From positions 1-56,837 of the forward strand of contig JANQQR010000020.1 in NCBI GenBank assembly GCA_028289195.1: a DNA stretch of 56,837 nt. The letters are read 5' to 3'. How positions within the stretch are numbered: position 1 is the stretch's first letter; every line of letters begins with the position of its first letter. Below are positions 1-10,556 of this stretch, piece after piece. The DNA is from Phycisphaerales bacterium (GTDB lineage: Bacteria > Planctomycetota > Phycisphaerae > Phycisphaerales > UBA1924). Position numbers and translations under genes: made by a program. The notes under the pieces were generated by a model. The model was not told the origin of the DNA and ran no database searches. It saw only the letters and a program-made list of their open reading frames with translations.

Positions 1-588
1 GCCGCTCGCCGACAGCTCCGACTCGAACACGCGCAGCTCGGGCGCCTCGGGCAGGGGGTCTTCCGAGGGCACGCGCTCCAGGACCATCAGGCCGCGGAAC
101 CCGTCGGGAACGCGCACGAGCACCGTCGGTCGCTCGTCCCACTCCAGGCCGAGTTCGAACTCGCTCCGCCGCTGCCCCTCGATATCCCGCCGGCTGAACG
201 AACGCGGTGCCGTTCTGGGAGTCGTCACAGGATCTGGGATCGAGAGGATGTTCTCGGCGTTGGCGCCCTCGGCTCCGCGATAGCGGGCGCGATGGTTGCT
301 GACGCGATAGGGGTCGTACCCCGGTTCGTTGACCCTCACGATCAGGAACGGCCAGCGACTGAGCGTCGTGATCGCCTGACCGGATTCGTCTGTCTCGAGC
401 ACACGATTGCGGGGGCTGAAGTAGCCACGCCGGGCGAAGTCGAGCTCGACGTCTGCTTCTTCGATGCCTTCGCCGGTCTCGGCGCTGAAAGCGGTGAACT
501 CGGCTTCGTACCAGCGATTGCAGCCCGAGAGAGCCGCGATCGGGATCGCGCCGAGAGCAAGCATCATGGTCCGCATTCGTGGGTGCAT
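1..588 (-). CDS. Partial lipoprotein, function unknown (C-terminus outside the window)
   Basis: A reading frame open to the window edge gives 196 residues with no stop. The N-terminus has basic residues, a hydrophobic stretch and a lipobox (A-L-S-G-C at about residues 18-22), so the product is probably a lipid-anchored envelope protein. The start at 588 is preferred over an in-frame ATG at 615 because GGAG lies 8 bases upstream of it and the signal peptide then has normal length. The mature part begins with a short stretch (AEFTAFSAETGEGIEEADV) resembling the edge of a carboxypeptidase-regulatory or Ig-like beta-sandwich; that likeness is weak. It is divergent from guaB. No family was recognised. 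Confidence 0.7.
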   Translation of the reverse strand, partial: MHPRMRTMMLALGAIPIAALSGCNRWYEAEFTAFSAETGEGIEEADVELDFARRGYFSPRNRVLETDESGQAITTLSRWPFLIVRVNEPGYDPYRVSNHRARYRGAEGANAENILSIPDPVTTPRTAPRSFSRRDIEGQRRSEFELGLEWDERPTVLVRVPDGFRGLMVLERVPSEDPLPEAPELRVFESELSASG

Positions 589-713
589 CGCCGGGACTCC
601 GGTGGGGGCCGTCATGAGCGTAGGAACGGAGAGTTGTTCGTGCAGCACCGCCAAAAGTTTCGCCCGCGCCCGGATAGCCGGACTCCGAATTGAGCCGCCG
701 GAGGCGTCCCGCT

Positions 714-742
714 TTGACTTGGGGGGTGTGCTCTGGCACAAT
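714..742 (+). promoter_or_regulatory. Sigma70-type promoter of guaB, possibly giving a leaderless mRNA
   Basis: TTGACT (714-719) and CACAAT (737-742) are separated by 17 bases, close to the TTGACA-N17-TATAAT consensus. Transcription would start 6-8 bases after the -10 box, at or next to the guaB ATG at 748. No Shine-Dalgarno-like sequence lies before that ATG. Confidence 0.6.
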
Positions 743-747
743 CAAGC

Positions 748-2352
<1,605 letters not shown>

Positions 2353-2354
2353 GC

Positions 2355-2756
2355 GTGGCGACGAGCGAGCGGCGCACCATCACGAGCGTCTCTCCCTGGG
2401 AGGAGAAGGTCGGCTTCTCGCGCCTCGTGCGCGTGGGCCCGCTTCTCGTGAGCGCAGGCACGCTGGCCATCGAAGAAGGCGGGGCGGTCCACGCTCCCGG
2501 CGACGGGTACGCCCAGGCGCTGTTCATCTTCCGTCGCCTCGAGGCGTGCCTGACCGAAGCGGGCGCATCGATCGCCGACGTCGTGCGCACGCGCATGTAC
2601 ATCACCGATCTGGAGCACGAAGCCGGCGTCGGCAAGGCGCACAAGGAGGTCTTCGACTCCGTGCGCCCCGCGGCAACCATGATCGTCGTGGGGGGCTTCG
2701 TCGCCCCCGGTGCTGTCGTCGAGATCGAGATCGAGGCGTACTCGCTCTCAGGCTAA
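2355..2756 (+). CDS. RidA/YjgF/UK114-family protein
   Basis: A 133-residue member of the Rid family; RidA itself hydrolyses reactive enamine/imine intermediates of PLP enzymes, while other members have different or unknown roles. Family features are the central VSAGTLAIEEGG strand, the VVRTRMYITD segment carrying the conserved Arg, and the C-terminal VEIEIEAYS strand. It starts at GTG 2355, with GGAG six bases upstream inside the end of guaB. Sequence alone does not say whether it is the archetypal RidA subgroup or another subfamily. Confidence 0.9.
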   Translation: MATSERRTITSVSPWEEKVGFSRLVRVGPLLVSAGTLAIEEGGAVHAPGDGYAQALFIFRRLEACLTEAGASIADVVRTRMYITDLEHEAGVGKAHKEVFDSVRPAATMIVVGGFVAPGAVVEIEIEAYSLSG

Positions 2757-2960
2757 ATGACCATGTGGGCTTTCCTGGAGCTGGTCGCGATCAGCCTCGA
2801 TGCTCTCTGCTTCCGAGAAGAATGGCGGGGATTCCGCAAGGACCTCCGTCAGCGAGGCTGGCGGCAGGTGGCCGTATTGATCGCAGCGATCGTGTTCGTG
2901 CTCGCGCTCCTCGCGGTAGGAGCGATGATCTTGACAGGATCGGTCTTGCCTAGACGTTGA
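2757..2960 (+). CDS. Small single-pass membrane protein, unknown function
   Basis: A 67-residue frame whose ATG immediately follows the stop of the RidA gene (TAA-ATG). It has a hydrophobic N-terminus ([14 protein letters not shown]), a charged middle ([17 protein letters not shown]) and a strong transmembrane helix at about 42-62. The contiguous position and the charge layout argue for a real gene; the short length argues for caution. It overlaps the end of ychF on the other strand by 11 bases. No family recognised. Confidence 0.55.
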   Translation: MTMWAFLELVAISLDALCFREEWRGFRKDLRQRGWRQVAVLIAAIVFVLALLAVGAMILTGSVLPRR

Positions 2961-4065
2961 ACAGGAAGTGGCACACGTCAGCGTCCCGCATGACGTATTC
3001 CTTCCCTTCCACGCGCATGCGCCCGGCTTCCTTGATGGCCTTCTCGGTCTTGAGTTCGACCAGGTCCGGCACGCCGTAGACCTCGGCGCGGATGAAGCCG
3101 CGCTGGAAGTCCGTGTGGATCGTGCCCGCCGCCTGCGGGGCGGTGGCGCCGGTCGCGACGGTCCACGCGCGGACCTCCTTCGGTCCCGCCGTGTAGAAGC
3201 TCTGCAGCCCGAGCAGGCCGTAGATCGCCCGCGCCACCGAGTGCAGCGCCGGCTCACTCAGGCCGAGCGACTCGAGCATCTCCATCTGGTCGTCGCCCTC
3301 GATCTCGGCGAGTTCGCTCTCGATCTTGGCGCAGACCGGGACGACGCTCATGCCCTCGCTCGCGGCACGCTCGCGCACCGCCGACGCGTGCGGGCCCTCG
3401 CCCAGAACGTCGTCTTCGTCCACGTTGGCGATGTAGAGCACACGCTTGGCGCTCAGGATTCCAAGGCCCTTGAACGCCTTGCGCTTCTCGGGGTCGTCGA
3501 GCTCGTGGCCCTCCACGAACGAGCGCGCCGGCGTGCCCTCGCCGAGCACCGGCGCGAGGGCCTGCAAGACGCTCAGGCGCGCCATCGCCTCCGGATCGCG
3601 GCTCCGCGCTGCGCGCTCAGCTTTGGGGATCGCGTTCTCGACGGTCTGCAGGTCCGCGAGGATCAGCTCGGTCTCGATCGTCTCGATGTCGCTGATCGGG
3701 TCGACCTTGCCCGAGACATGGGTGATGTCCTCGCCGCCCGGCGCCTTCTCGAAGCAGCGCACCACGTGGCAGATCGCGTCGACCTCGCGGATGTGGCTGA
3801 GGAACGCGTTGCCCATGCCCTCGCCCTGGCTGGCGCCGGCGACGAGGCCCGCGATATCGACGAGGCGCAGGTTGGCCGGGATGACCTTCTGCGTCTCGAT
3901 GTGATCGGTGATCGTGTCGAGGTTGGGGTCGGGGATCGTGACGATGCCCACGTTCGGCTCGATCGTCGCGAACGGGTAGTTCGCAGCGAGCGCGCCGGCC
4001 TTGGTCAGGGCGTTGAAGAGCGTCGATTTCCCGACGTTGGGCAGGCCAACGATTCCGGCGTCCAT
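2950..4065 (-). CDS. ychF: Redox-regulated ATPase YchF (Obg-family P-loop protein)
   Basis: The 371 residues match YchF/OLA1, a ribosome-associated P-loop ATPase of the Obg group. G1 is GLPNVGKST at residues 7-15; G3 is [10 protein letters not shown]; the segment IANVDEDD occupies the G4 position, where the altered motif explains ATP rather than GTP preference in this family. The C-terminal TGS-like domain ends [12 protein letters not shown], the family-typical terminus. The start at 4065 places the P-loop at the expected distance; the open frame continues upstream but shows no coding character there. Confidence 0.96.
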   Translation of the reverse strand: MDAGIVGLPNVGKSTLFNALTKAGALAANYPFATIEPNVGIVTIPDPNLDTITDHIETQKVIPANLRLVDIAGLVAGASQGEGMGNAFLSHIREVDAICHVVRCFEKAPGGEDITHVSGKVDPISDIETIETELILADLQTVENAIPKAERAARSRDPEAMARLSVLQALAPVLGEGTPARSFVEGHELDDPEKRKAFKGLGILSAKRVLYIANVDEDDVLGEGPHASAVRERAASEGMSVVPVCAKIESELAEIEGDDQMEMLESLGLSEPALHSVARAIYGLLGLQSFYTAGPKEVRAWTVATGATAPQAAGTIHTDFQRGFIRAEVYGVPDLVELKTEKAIKEAGRMRVEGKEYVMRDADVCHFLFNV

Positions 4066-4139
4066 GGGGCGATCATCCTGAGGGGGGGTGCGTGAAACTG
4101 AGGCGGAGATGGTACCGGGGTGCCGCCCGCCCGTCCGGC

Positions 4140-4874
4140 TCAGGCCTGATCGATCGGCTCGAGCGCCCGCCAGCGGGGGGCGCCCTCCACGCAGGGCGTC
4201 AGACGCATCAGATACTCGCGCCGCGGCAGGTCGCGCCCGCCGAACCCGGCCACATGGCTCGTCACCATCTGCGTGTCGAAGAGTTCGAAGCCCAGCGATT
4301 CGAGGTGCCGGACGAGGTGCACCAGGCACACCTTGCTCGAGTCGCTGCCGTCGAGCGGGTGACGCGTGCCGTCCGGCAGGCGCCGGCGCGAGAGATGGAA
4401 CATCGACTCCCCGAAGAACGCCGAGCCGATCGCGACGCCGTACACGCCACCGACCAGGCGGTCCTCGCCTGTCCGGGGATCGGTCCGCCACGCCTCCATG
4501 CTGTGGGCGTGCCCGGCCTCGTGGAGGATCGTGAACCACCGGATGAGCGTCTCGTCGATCCAGGTGCCCTCTTCGTCTCCGGCGATGACGGAGGTCCTGG
4601 GCAACGCGCAGCCCCGCATCACGCGCTCGAATGCCGTGTCGCACCGGATCGAGAAGCGCCGCTGGCGGATCACCCGCTCCAGGCGCCTGGGCACGTGCAG
4701 CCCCTCAGATTCCCGCAGGGGCAGAACGCCGCGCGGGTCGGGGCTGGGCCAGTAGATGTGTGATCCCCCGAACGGGTTCCAGGGCGGGCTGGGCTCGGCC
4801 ATGGGGAAGTAGCCCCGCCGGTAGCTGTCCAGCAGCGCATCGATGATCTCGGCTTTGTCGCTGATCGGCTTCAC
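4140..4874 (-). CDS. aat: Leucyl/phenylalanyl-tRNA-protein transferase
   Basis: This 244-residue protein has the Aat signatures: [56 protein letters not shown] and the [15 protein letters not shown] segment. Aat transfers Leu or Phe from tRNA to proteins with N-terminal Arg or Lys, marking them for ClpS/ClpAP degradation in the N-degron pathway. It starts at GTG 4874, ten bases after the gmhA stop, with no good Shine-Dalgarno of its own, so translation is probably coupled to gmhA. Confidence 0.95.
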   Translation of the reverse strand: MKPISDKAEIIDALLDSYRRGYFPMAEPSPPWNPFGGSHIYWPSPDPRGVLPLRESEGLHVPRRLERVIRQRRFSIRCDTAFERVMRGCALPRTSVIAGDEEGTWIDETLIRWFTILHEAGHAHSMEAWRTDPRTGEDRLVGGVYGVAIGSAFFGESMFHLSRRRLPDGTRHPLDGSDSSKVCLVHLVRHLESLGFELFDTQMVTSHVAGFGGRDLPRREYLMRLTPCVEGAPRWRALEPIDQA

Positions 4875-4884
4875 GACGCGTCAT

Positions 4885-5466
4885 TCAAGGCGCGGCAGCG
4901 GAGCCGGACTCGACGGACTCGAGGATCAGGTGCAGCACCACCTGGTGGGCCTCCTGGATCCGCTCGGTCTGGTCGGAATCGACCACGAGCGCATGATCGC
5001 ACAGGGGCGCACAGGGGCCGCCACCCTTGCCCAGCAGGCCGATCGTGGTCACGCCCATGTCCCGAGCCGCTTCCAGCGCCAGCACGATGTTGGCGCTTTT
5101 CCCGCTCGTCGAGAACACCACCAGCACGTCCCCCTTCGTGCCAAGGCCCCTCACCTGGCGGGCGAAGACCTGGTCGTAGCCGAAATCGTTGGCGATGCAG
5201 GTGATCGCGGTGGCGTCCGCGTTCAGGCAGAGGCCGGCAAGCGGGGGGCGGTCGGCTTTGTAGCGCCCAACGAGCTCCTCGGACAGGTGCATCGCCTCCG
5301 CGGCGGACCCGCCGTTGCCGCAGGTCAGGACGCGACCGCCCGAGGCGAGCGTGTCGCCGATGGCCCCGGCGATCGCGCCGATGGTGTCGGCCTGCGCGCC
5401 GAGGCCGGAGATGGTCCTGGCCGACGCCTCGATGTGGCGCCGGATCGTTTCCCGATCGATTCCCAT
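4885..5466 (-). CDS. gmhA: Phosphoheptose isomerase (SIS domain)
   Basis: The 193 residues form a single SIS domain. GmhA converts sedoheptulose 7-phosphate to glycero-manno-heptose 7-phosphate for the LPS inner core or S-layer glycans. Visible motifs are TCGNGGSAAEAMH (sugar-phosphate loop), VVFSTSGKSANI and the C-terminal ERIQEAHQVVLHLI helix typical of GmhA. It heads a two-gene minus-strand unit with aat. DiaA, a GmhA paralogue, is the main alternative; the full-length match to the GmhA pattern favours the heptose enzyme. Confidence 0.92.
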   Translation of the reverse strand: MGIDRETIRRHIEASARTISGLGAQADTIGAIAGAIGDTLASGGRVLTCGNGGSAAEAMHLSEELVGRYKADRPPLAGLCLNADATAITCIANDFGYDQVFARQVRGLGTKGDVLVVFSTSGKSANIVLALEAARDMGVTTIGLLGKGGGPCAPLCDHALVVDSDQTERIQEAHQVVLHLILESVESGSAAAP

Positions 5467-5635
5467 ACGAGAACAGTGTGACCGGGAAGCGCCCGCAGGG
5501 AAAGTCCGGCCCCCGGCCCGGGGCGAAGAGCGCGCCTAGAGTCGCGATCCTGCGCAGCGTCCGGTTGGGGACGGGGAACAGATCCCGCGCAGGTTCGGTA
5601 TCGTTTTCCCCTCGCATGCAACAGCGAACCAAGAA

Positions 5636-5708
5636 GGGGACGTAGCTCAGTTGGTAGAGCATCGGCCTTTTAAGCCGCTGGTCCAGGGTTCGAGTCCCTG
5701 CGTCCCCA
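5636..5708 (+). tRNA. tRNA-Lys (anticodon TTT)
   Basis: A 73-base cloverleaf. The acceptor GGGGACG pairs with CGTCCCC; the D-arm is GCTC...GAGC; the anticodon loop is CTTTTAA (anticodon TTT); the T-arm is CAGGG-TTCGAGT-CCCTG; the discriminator is A. The outermost anticodon-stem pair is a T/C mismatch. CCA is not encoded. Confidence 0.97.
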
Positions 5709-5781
5709 TTGAGAGATCAGCCGGCCGAATGGACCGGCGCGCACACGGAGTCGATGGATCGATCGGCCAGAGCAACGGATT

Positions 5782-8700
5782 GTGAGGACCAGCATCGACG
5801 TCACCGAAGTACAAGCATCCCCGGTCGTCGTCCACGCCAACTGGACCGGCGGGGCGCTGGCGATCTGGGGAGAGTCCGCGGCAAGCGCCGGTCCGGACAC
5901 CGGGGCCCAATCGGGTGATCACCCGCGGGCGCTCGCGCCGGACGAGGTCGCGTCGCTGCTGGGTGTCGACCTGGCGTTCGGCGCCGATTCATTCGCGACG
6001 CTCTCGCTGCCCTCGACCGCGACCGGTCCACAGCTCAGCCCGCACCTCGCCCACGCCACCGGCCACATGGCCCACGCCGAGGTCGAAGAAGGATCGAGCG
6101 AATCCGAGATCGCGCTCGCCGTCCGTCAGTGGAAGGTGCCGGTGCTCTCGCTCGACGCCGCGAGCGTCGACAGGCTGCTCGGGCAAATGGAAGAGCGAGC
6201 GTTGGATTCCGATGGCTCTCTCATCCTCAGCGACTCGTTCGGTTTCTTCGCGCTCGGCGCGAGGTTTGTGCGATCGCTGATCGCCGAGCAGCGCTTCGTG
6301 CCGGCGCTGGTGCCGGCGGGCTCGGGCGAGCTCCAGGGCCAGTGGCGTGCATGGCTCGCCGACAAGCAGACCGCCGCGCGATTCGATCTGCTGCTCGATT
6401 CGATGCCCCCCGCCTGCCGCGCCGTGGTCGACGAGAACCAGCACGAGGCCCGCCCGATCCTGGAGGACTTCCTCGACACGCTCACCGATGTCGCCGCCCG
6501 ACGGGCGCTCCGCGCCGAGTCGATGATCGAGGCCGTCGAGGACTGGGACGACAAGGAAGACGAGCAGGTCGTCTGGCTCCGCGGGCTGCTCGACAACGAA
6601 CGCGGCGTGATGGCCGGCGAGGACAACAACGCGGCCACGATGCTGCGCACCATCCGGCGCTGGATCGGGCGCCTCGAAGATCGAGGGCCGAGCGGGCCGT
6701 GGCAGCTGCTGCTCCGACTCAACGAGCCGATCACGATCGAGGGCCTCGCCGACCTCGAAGCCCCGGGCGATGAGCTGGTCTGGACGGTGTCGATTCATCT
6801 CCAATCGGTCGACAACCCTTCGCTCGAGATCGACGCCGAAGACATCTGGACGCTGCGCACCGAGTCGGCGACCGTCGCGGGCAAGCACGTCGAGGCGCCC
6901 CGGGATCTGATCCTGCGCGAGCTAGGGCGCGCGTCGCGCCTGTTCCCGCTGCTCGAGCGGGCCCTTGAAGAGGCCACCCCGACCGAGCTCGAGCTCAACA
7001 CCAAGCAGGCCTACGAGTTCCTGCGCGAGATCCGGCCGGTGCTGCTGGATCAGGGCTTCGGCGTCGGCGCCCCATCGTGGTGGGAGAGCCCCTCGGCGCG
7101 CCTCGGCGCCCGCCTGCAGCTCGACGGTCAGATGCCCGACGAAATGGCGCTCGGCGGGTCGGCGAGCGCACCCGGCGGCGGGCCCAGCCGACTCGGTCTT
7201 CAGGCGATCGTCGGCTACCACTGGAACATCGCGATCGGCGACACGCCCATCTCGCTCGAGGAGTTCGAAAAGCTTGCCAAGCAGCGCGTCCCGCTGGTCC
7301 GCCTCGGGGGCCAGTGGGTCGAGGTGCGTCCCGAAGACGTCTCGGCGGCGCTCAAGTTCATCCGCGAGAACCCCGGCGGCGAGATGGGCCTCGGCGATGC
7401 GCTGCGACTGGCGTTCGGCATCGACCGGCGCACCGCCGGCGTGTCGATCCTCGGCGTCGACGCCTCGGGCTGGGTCGATGCACTCCTCTCGGGCGAACTC
7501 GACGACGGCCACATGCCGATGCTCGAGGCGCCGAAGGGCTTCGAAGGCGAGCTGCGCCCGTACCAGCTCAAGGGCCTGTCGTGGCTCGCCTACCTCGACC
7601 GGATCGGCCTCGGCCCCTGCCTGGCCGACGACATGGGTCTGGGAAAGACGATCCAGCTGCTCGCGCTGCTGTCCCACGAGCGCGAGACCGCCAAGGCACT
7701 CCGCGAGCAGGGCGCCAGCGAAGAGCGCACGCACATCGGCCCCACGCTGTTGGTGGTTCCGATGTCGATCGTGGCCAACTGGGCGCGCGAGGCCAAGCGA
7801 TTCACTCCCGGCCTGCGGGTGCTCGTCCACCACGGGCTCGAGCGCAAGACCGGTGATTCGTTCCTGAGCGCAGCGATCGAGTCCGACCTCGTGATCACGA
7901 CCTACGCGCTGGCGAACCGTGATCGCGAATTGCTCGAACTCGTCCCGTGGAGGCGCCTCGTGCTCGACGAAGCGCAGAACATCAAGAACCCCACGGCCAA
8001 GCAGAGCCAGGCCGTCCGCGCCTTCGACGCGCCGCGCCGCATCGCGCTGACCGGCACCCCGCTCGAGAACCGGCTCAGCGAGCTCTGGTCGATCATGGAC
8101 TTCCTCAACACGGGGTTCCTCGGCTCGCTCGGCGAGTTCCGTCGCCACTTCAGCATCCCGATCGAGCGCCACCACAACCGCGATCGCGCCGGCCAGCTCC
8201 GCGGGCTTGTCCGCCCGTTCATCCTGCGCCGTCTCAAGACCGACCCCCGCGTCATCTCCGACCTCCCCGAGAAAATCGAGAGCAAGGAGATGTGCAAGCT
8301 CACCTCCGAGCAGGCAGCGCTCTACGAGACCTGCGTGCAGGAGCTGCTCACGGCGGTCGACGAGTCCGAGGGCATCAAGCGCCGAGGCATGGTGCTCACC
8401 ACGCTCATCCGGCTCAAGCAGATCTGCGACCACCCGGCGCTGTCGCCGTTCGCCGACGAAGGCGCCGGCTCGGCCTACGACCCCTCGCGCTCGGGCAAGT
8501 GCATCCGCCTGATCGAGATGCTCGAGGAGATCATGGCCGCGGGCGACCAGGCGCTCGTGTTCACCCAGTTCCGCCAGATGGGCGAGATCCTCGCGTCGAT
8601 GCTCCGCCACACGCTCGATCGCGAGGTGCTGCTGTTCCACGGCGGCACGTCGGCCGGCCAGCGCGACAAGATCGTCGAGGCATTCCAGAAGGGCGACGGG

Positions 8701-9036
8701 TCGAACCCCATCCTCGTGCTCTCGCTCAAGGCCGGCGGCGTCGGCCTCAACCTCACCGCCGCCAGCCACGTGTTCCACTTCGATCGCTGGTGGAACCCGG
8801 CCGTCGAGAACCAGGCCACCGACCGCGCTTTCCGCATCGGCCAGAAGCGGACGGTGAACGTGCACAAGTTCCTCGTGGGCGGCACGCTCGAGGACCGGAT
8901 CGATCAGATGATCGAGAGCAAGATCGCCCTGGCGGAAGACGTCATCGGCTCCGGCGAGGACTGGCTCACCGAGCTGAGCAGCGCCCAGCTCCGCGATGTC
9001 CTCAAGCTGCGCCCGGAGGCATTCGCCGATGTCTAA
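5782..9036 (+). CDS. SNF2-family DEAD/DEAH-box helicase
   Basis: This 1084-residue ATPase has an N-terminal half (about 1-580) of the bacterial SNF2-associated type followed by a complete SNF2 motor. Motif I is DDMGLGKT (about 615-622), motif II is DEAQ (about 729), motif III is ALTGTPLENRLSELWSI. Motifs V and VI in the C-terminal RecA lobe are LSLKAGGVGLNLTAA and QATDRAFRIGQ. Such proteins translocate on duplex DNA and remodel nucleoprotein, or act in repair or transcription; the specific role is unknown. It starts at GTG 5782 and is followed 24 bases later by a SWIM zinc-finger gene, the usual genetic partner of this family. Confidence 0.95.
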   Translation: MRTSIDVTEVQASPVVVHANWTGGALAIWGESAASAGPDTGAQSGDHPRALAPDEVASLLGVDLAFGADSFATLSLPSTATGPQLSPHLAHATGHMAHAEVEEGSSESEIALAVRQWKVPVLSLDAASVDRLLGQMEERALDSDGSLILSDSFGFFALGARFVRSLIAEQRFVPALVPAGSGELQGQWRAWLADKQTAARFDLLLDSMPPACRAVVDENQHEARPILEDFLDTLTDVAARRALRAESMIEAVEDWDDKEDEQVVWLRGLLDNERGVMAGEDNNAATMLRTIRRWIGRLEDRGPSGPWQLLLRLNEPITIEGLADLEAPGDELVWTVSIHLQSVDNPSLEIDAEDIWTLRTESATVAGKHVEAPRDLILRELGRASRLFPLLERALEEATPTELELNTKQAYEFLREIRPVLLDQGFGVGAPSWWESPSARLGARLQLDGQMPDEMALGGSASAPGGGPSRLGLQAIVGYHWNIAIGDTPISLEEFEKLAKQRVPLVRLGGQWVEVRPEDVSAALKFIRENPGGEMGLGDALRLAFGIDRRTAGVSILGVDASGWVDALLSGELDDGHMPMLEAPKGFEGELRPYQLKGLSWLAYLDRIGLGPCLADDMGLGKTIQLLALLSHERETAKALREQGASEERTHIGPTLLVVPMSIVANWAREAKRFTPGLRVLVHHGLERKTGDSFLSAAIESDLVITTYALANRDRELLELVPWRRLVLDEAQNIKNPTAKQSQAVRAFDAPRRIALTGTPLENRLSELWSIMDFLNTGFLGSLGEFRRHFSIPIERHHNRDRAGQLRGLVRPFILRRLKTDPRVISDLPEKIESKEMCKLTSEQAALYETCVQELLTAVDESEGIKRRGMVLTTLIRLKQICDHPALSPFADEGAGSAYDPSRSGKCIRLIEMLEEIMAAGDQALVFTQFRQMGEILASMLRHTLDREVLLFHGGTSAGQRDKIVEAFQKGDGSNPILVLSLKAGGVGLNLTAASHVFHFDRWWNPAVENQATDRAFRIGQKRTVNVHKFLVGGTLEDRIDQMIESKIALAEDVIGSGEDWLTELSSAQLRDVLKLRPEAFADV

Positions 9037-9060
9037 GCACACCCGCCCCCGGAGGGAAGC

Positions 9061-10020
9061 GTGACGCGACAGCCCGCCAACACGTTCAAGGCAAGACCCA
9101 ACGTCAGCGAGACGCCCCGGCGCGTGCGCGGAGGCGTGCGCCTGGTCGCCAAGGAGATGCCGCTCCGCCTCTCGTGGCCGGGCAGGCGCTGGATGCACGC
9201 GCTCGAGCGCAACGCCACGCCCGAGGCCATCGCCGAGGGATTCGAGTACGCCCGCAAGGGACAGACGCGCACCCTTGAATTCGAGCCCGGACGCGTGCTC
9301 GCGGCTGTGCAGGGACGCGCGGTCCGGTCGTACCGCGTGGTCATCCAGTTCCAGGCGCTCGACGACGCCCAGTGGGACGCCGTGGTCGATCGCATCGTGA
9401 ATCAGGCGAGCTACGGCGCGATGCTGCTCTCGGGCGAGGCGCCCGAATCGCTCACCGAGTTGTTCGATGACCTGCCCGTGCCCCTGGTCGCCGGCGACAC
9501 CGACGACCCGCTCGTCAGCTGCACCTGCGATGAGGGAATCCCCTGGTGCAAGCACGTGTGCTGCGCCGTGCTCCTCACCGCCGAGGCGCTCGAGAAGGAC
9601 ATGCTCAAGCTGTTCACCCTGCGGGGCCTCCCCGCCGACGAGCTGCTCGAGCGCGTCCGCGACCGGCGGGAGAGCCTCGGCCTGAATTCCGGCTCGGGCG
9701 GCCCGGCCGCGGGGACGACCGAACTCGGCGCCGATCGTGATGCCTCCCCGCCGCTCGATGCGTGCATCGACAGCTTCTGGGATGCCGGCAAGGGCCTGAA
9801 TGAACTCGACACGTCGATCCGGACGCCCGAGGCCAGCCACGCGCTGCTCCGCCGGCTCGGCCCCAGCCCGTTCCAGGGCGCCAAGTTCCCCCTCGTGGGC
9901 CTGCTGGCGACGTGCTACGACGTGATCAGCGAGTCGATCAGCCGGGAGGATGAGGCGGCGGAACAGGGCCCGGACGGGGGATTCGGCGACGCCGATCCAG
10001 TCGACGACACTCCCGCCTGA
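9061..10020 (+). CDS. SWIM zinc-finger protein, partner of the SNF2 helicase
   Basis: The 319 residues carry a SWIM finger (C-x-C-xn-C-x-H) seen as SCTCDEGIPWCKHVCC at about 152-168. In bacteria this family is typically encoded beside SNF2 helicases and is thought to supply DNA or protein binding. The N-terminal part reads TRQPANTFKARPNVSETPRR; a flexible acidic tail ends EDEAAEQGPDGGFGDADPVD. The GTG start at 9061 has GGAGGG six to seven bases upstream. The two genes very probably form one unit. Confidence 0.9.
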   Translation: MTRQPANTFKARPNVSETPRRVRGGVRLVAKEMPLRLSWPGRRWMHALERNATPEAIAEGFEYARKGQTRTLEFEPGRVLAAVQGRAVRSYRVVIQFQALDDAQWDAVVDRIVNQASYGAMLLSGEAPESLTELFDDLPVPLVAGDTDDPLVSCTCDEGIPWCKHVCCAVLLTAEALEKDMLKLFTLRGLPADELLERVRDRRESLGLNSGSGGPAAGTTELGADRDASPPLDACIDSFWDAGKGLNELDTSIRTPEASHALLRRLGPSPFQGAKFPLVGLLATCYDVISESISREDEAAEQGPDGGFGDADPVDDTPA

Positions 10021-10434
10021 ATTGACGGTTTCGCCCCGTCAGCTACAATCTTCCCTCTCCCAAGAAGCGGAGCCGCCCGTGACGGACCCGTGGCCTGAAC
10101 CCAGGCCCGGCGAGGCGCGGGCAGGGGTCCTCGGTACGCGGCAGCGCGAGGGTCTGGCTCTTTGGGGGATGTGCCGCGGCTCACGAATGGACGGGTGTTC
10201 TCCGCACAGCGGGGAGCGGCGTCCGCACGCGGCCGCGACGGGTTTCGTGGCGCGTGGAGCCGTGGCGGAAGCTCACGAATCTGCGCGAGATCGGATCGGT
10301 GTTCAGCCCGTTCCGCCGGACGGACCGGCGGGCAGCGGGCGGGGTCTTGTGTTTCGGAGAGCAGCGCACACGCAAGGTTGATCTGCAGGCGTCGAGCCGC
10401 GGGAACCGGGCCGCTAGGATGGCCCAGCCCACAT
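10021..10434 (+). other. Gene-free stretch with fold-back sequences; candidate structured RNA
   Basis: There is no convincing coding frame over 414 bases; the longest plus-strand frame runs straight through tRNA-Gln into glmU and has no protein-like composition. Several perfect or near-perfect fold-backs exist: GGCCTG/CAGGCC (10092-10107), enclosed by GGACCC/GGGTCC (10084-10089 with 10125-10130), and GGACG/CGTCC (10189-10193 with 10220-10224) enclosing TCTCCGC-ACA-GCGGGGA. Signature strings of RNase P RNA, tmRNA and SRP RNA were looked for and not found. Confidence 0.4.
10022..10049 (+). promoter_or_regulatory. Near-consensus promoter upstream of the tRNA-Gln/glmU region
   Basis: TTGACG (10022-10027), a 16-base spacer and TACAAT (10044-10049) give a strong sigma70-like promoter starting transcription near 10056. 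The -35 box and spacer contain an inverted repeat, TGACGG/CCGTCA (10023-10028 and 10036-10041), just after the stop of the SWIM gene. This could be an operator or a weak terminator for that gene. Confidence 0.6.
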
Positions 10435-10506
10435 TGGCCCGTGGTGTAATTGGCAACACAGCTGATTTTGGTTCAGTCGTTCCTGGTTCGAGTCCAGGCG
10501 GGCCAG
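10435..10506 (+). tRNA. tRNA-Gln (anticodon TTG)
   Basis: A 72-base cloverleaf. The acceptor TGGCCCG pairs with CGGGCCA; the anticodon stem GCTGA/TCAGT encloses the loop TTTTGGT (anticodon TTG); the T-arm is CCTGG-TTCGAGT-CCAGG. The U1-A72 pair and G73 discriminator are the usual glutamine identity features. CCA is not encoded. It lies 50 bases before the glmU-like gene. Confidence 0.96.
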
Positions 10507-10556
10507 TTTCCTTCGCCGAGCAGATCCGGACACACGCGCGTGCACGCAGAGTCGCG

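Noticed and set aside
5482..5635. Promoter for tRNA-Lys
   Set aside because: No convincing -35/-10 pair at normal spacing was found upstream of the tRNA.
6922..9840. Very long minus-strand open frame opposite the SNF2 and SWIM genes
   Set aside because: It mirrors the codon pattern of the plus-strand genes, has an Arg/Ala/Glu/His-heavy translation without motifs, and spans two confident genes.
10021..10434. RNase P RNA, tmRNA or SRP RNA in the gene-free stretch
   Set aside because: The diagnostic strings of these RNAs (for example GAGGAAAGTCC, a tmRNA 5' end, or GGAAGGAAGCAGCC) are not present.
10254..10556. In-frame upstream extension of the glmU-like gene through tRNA-Gln
   Set aside because: It would translate a tRNA gene; the conserved GlmU start MSTRSAIILAAG lies at 10557 and the upstream residues show no family match.
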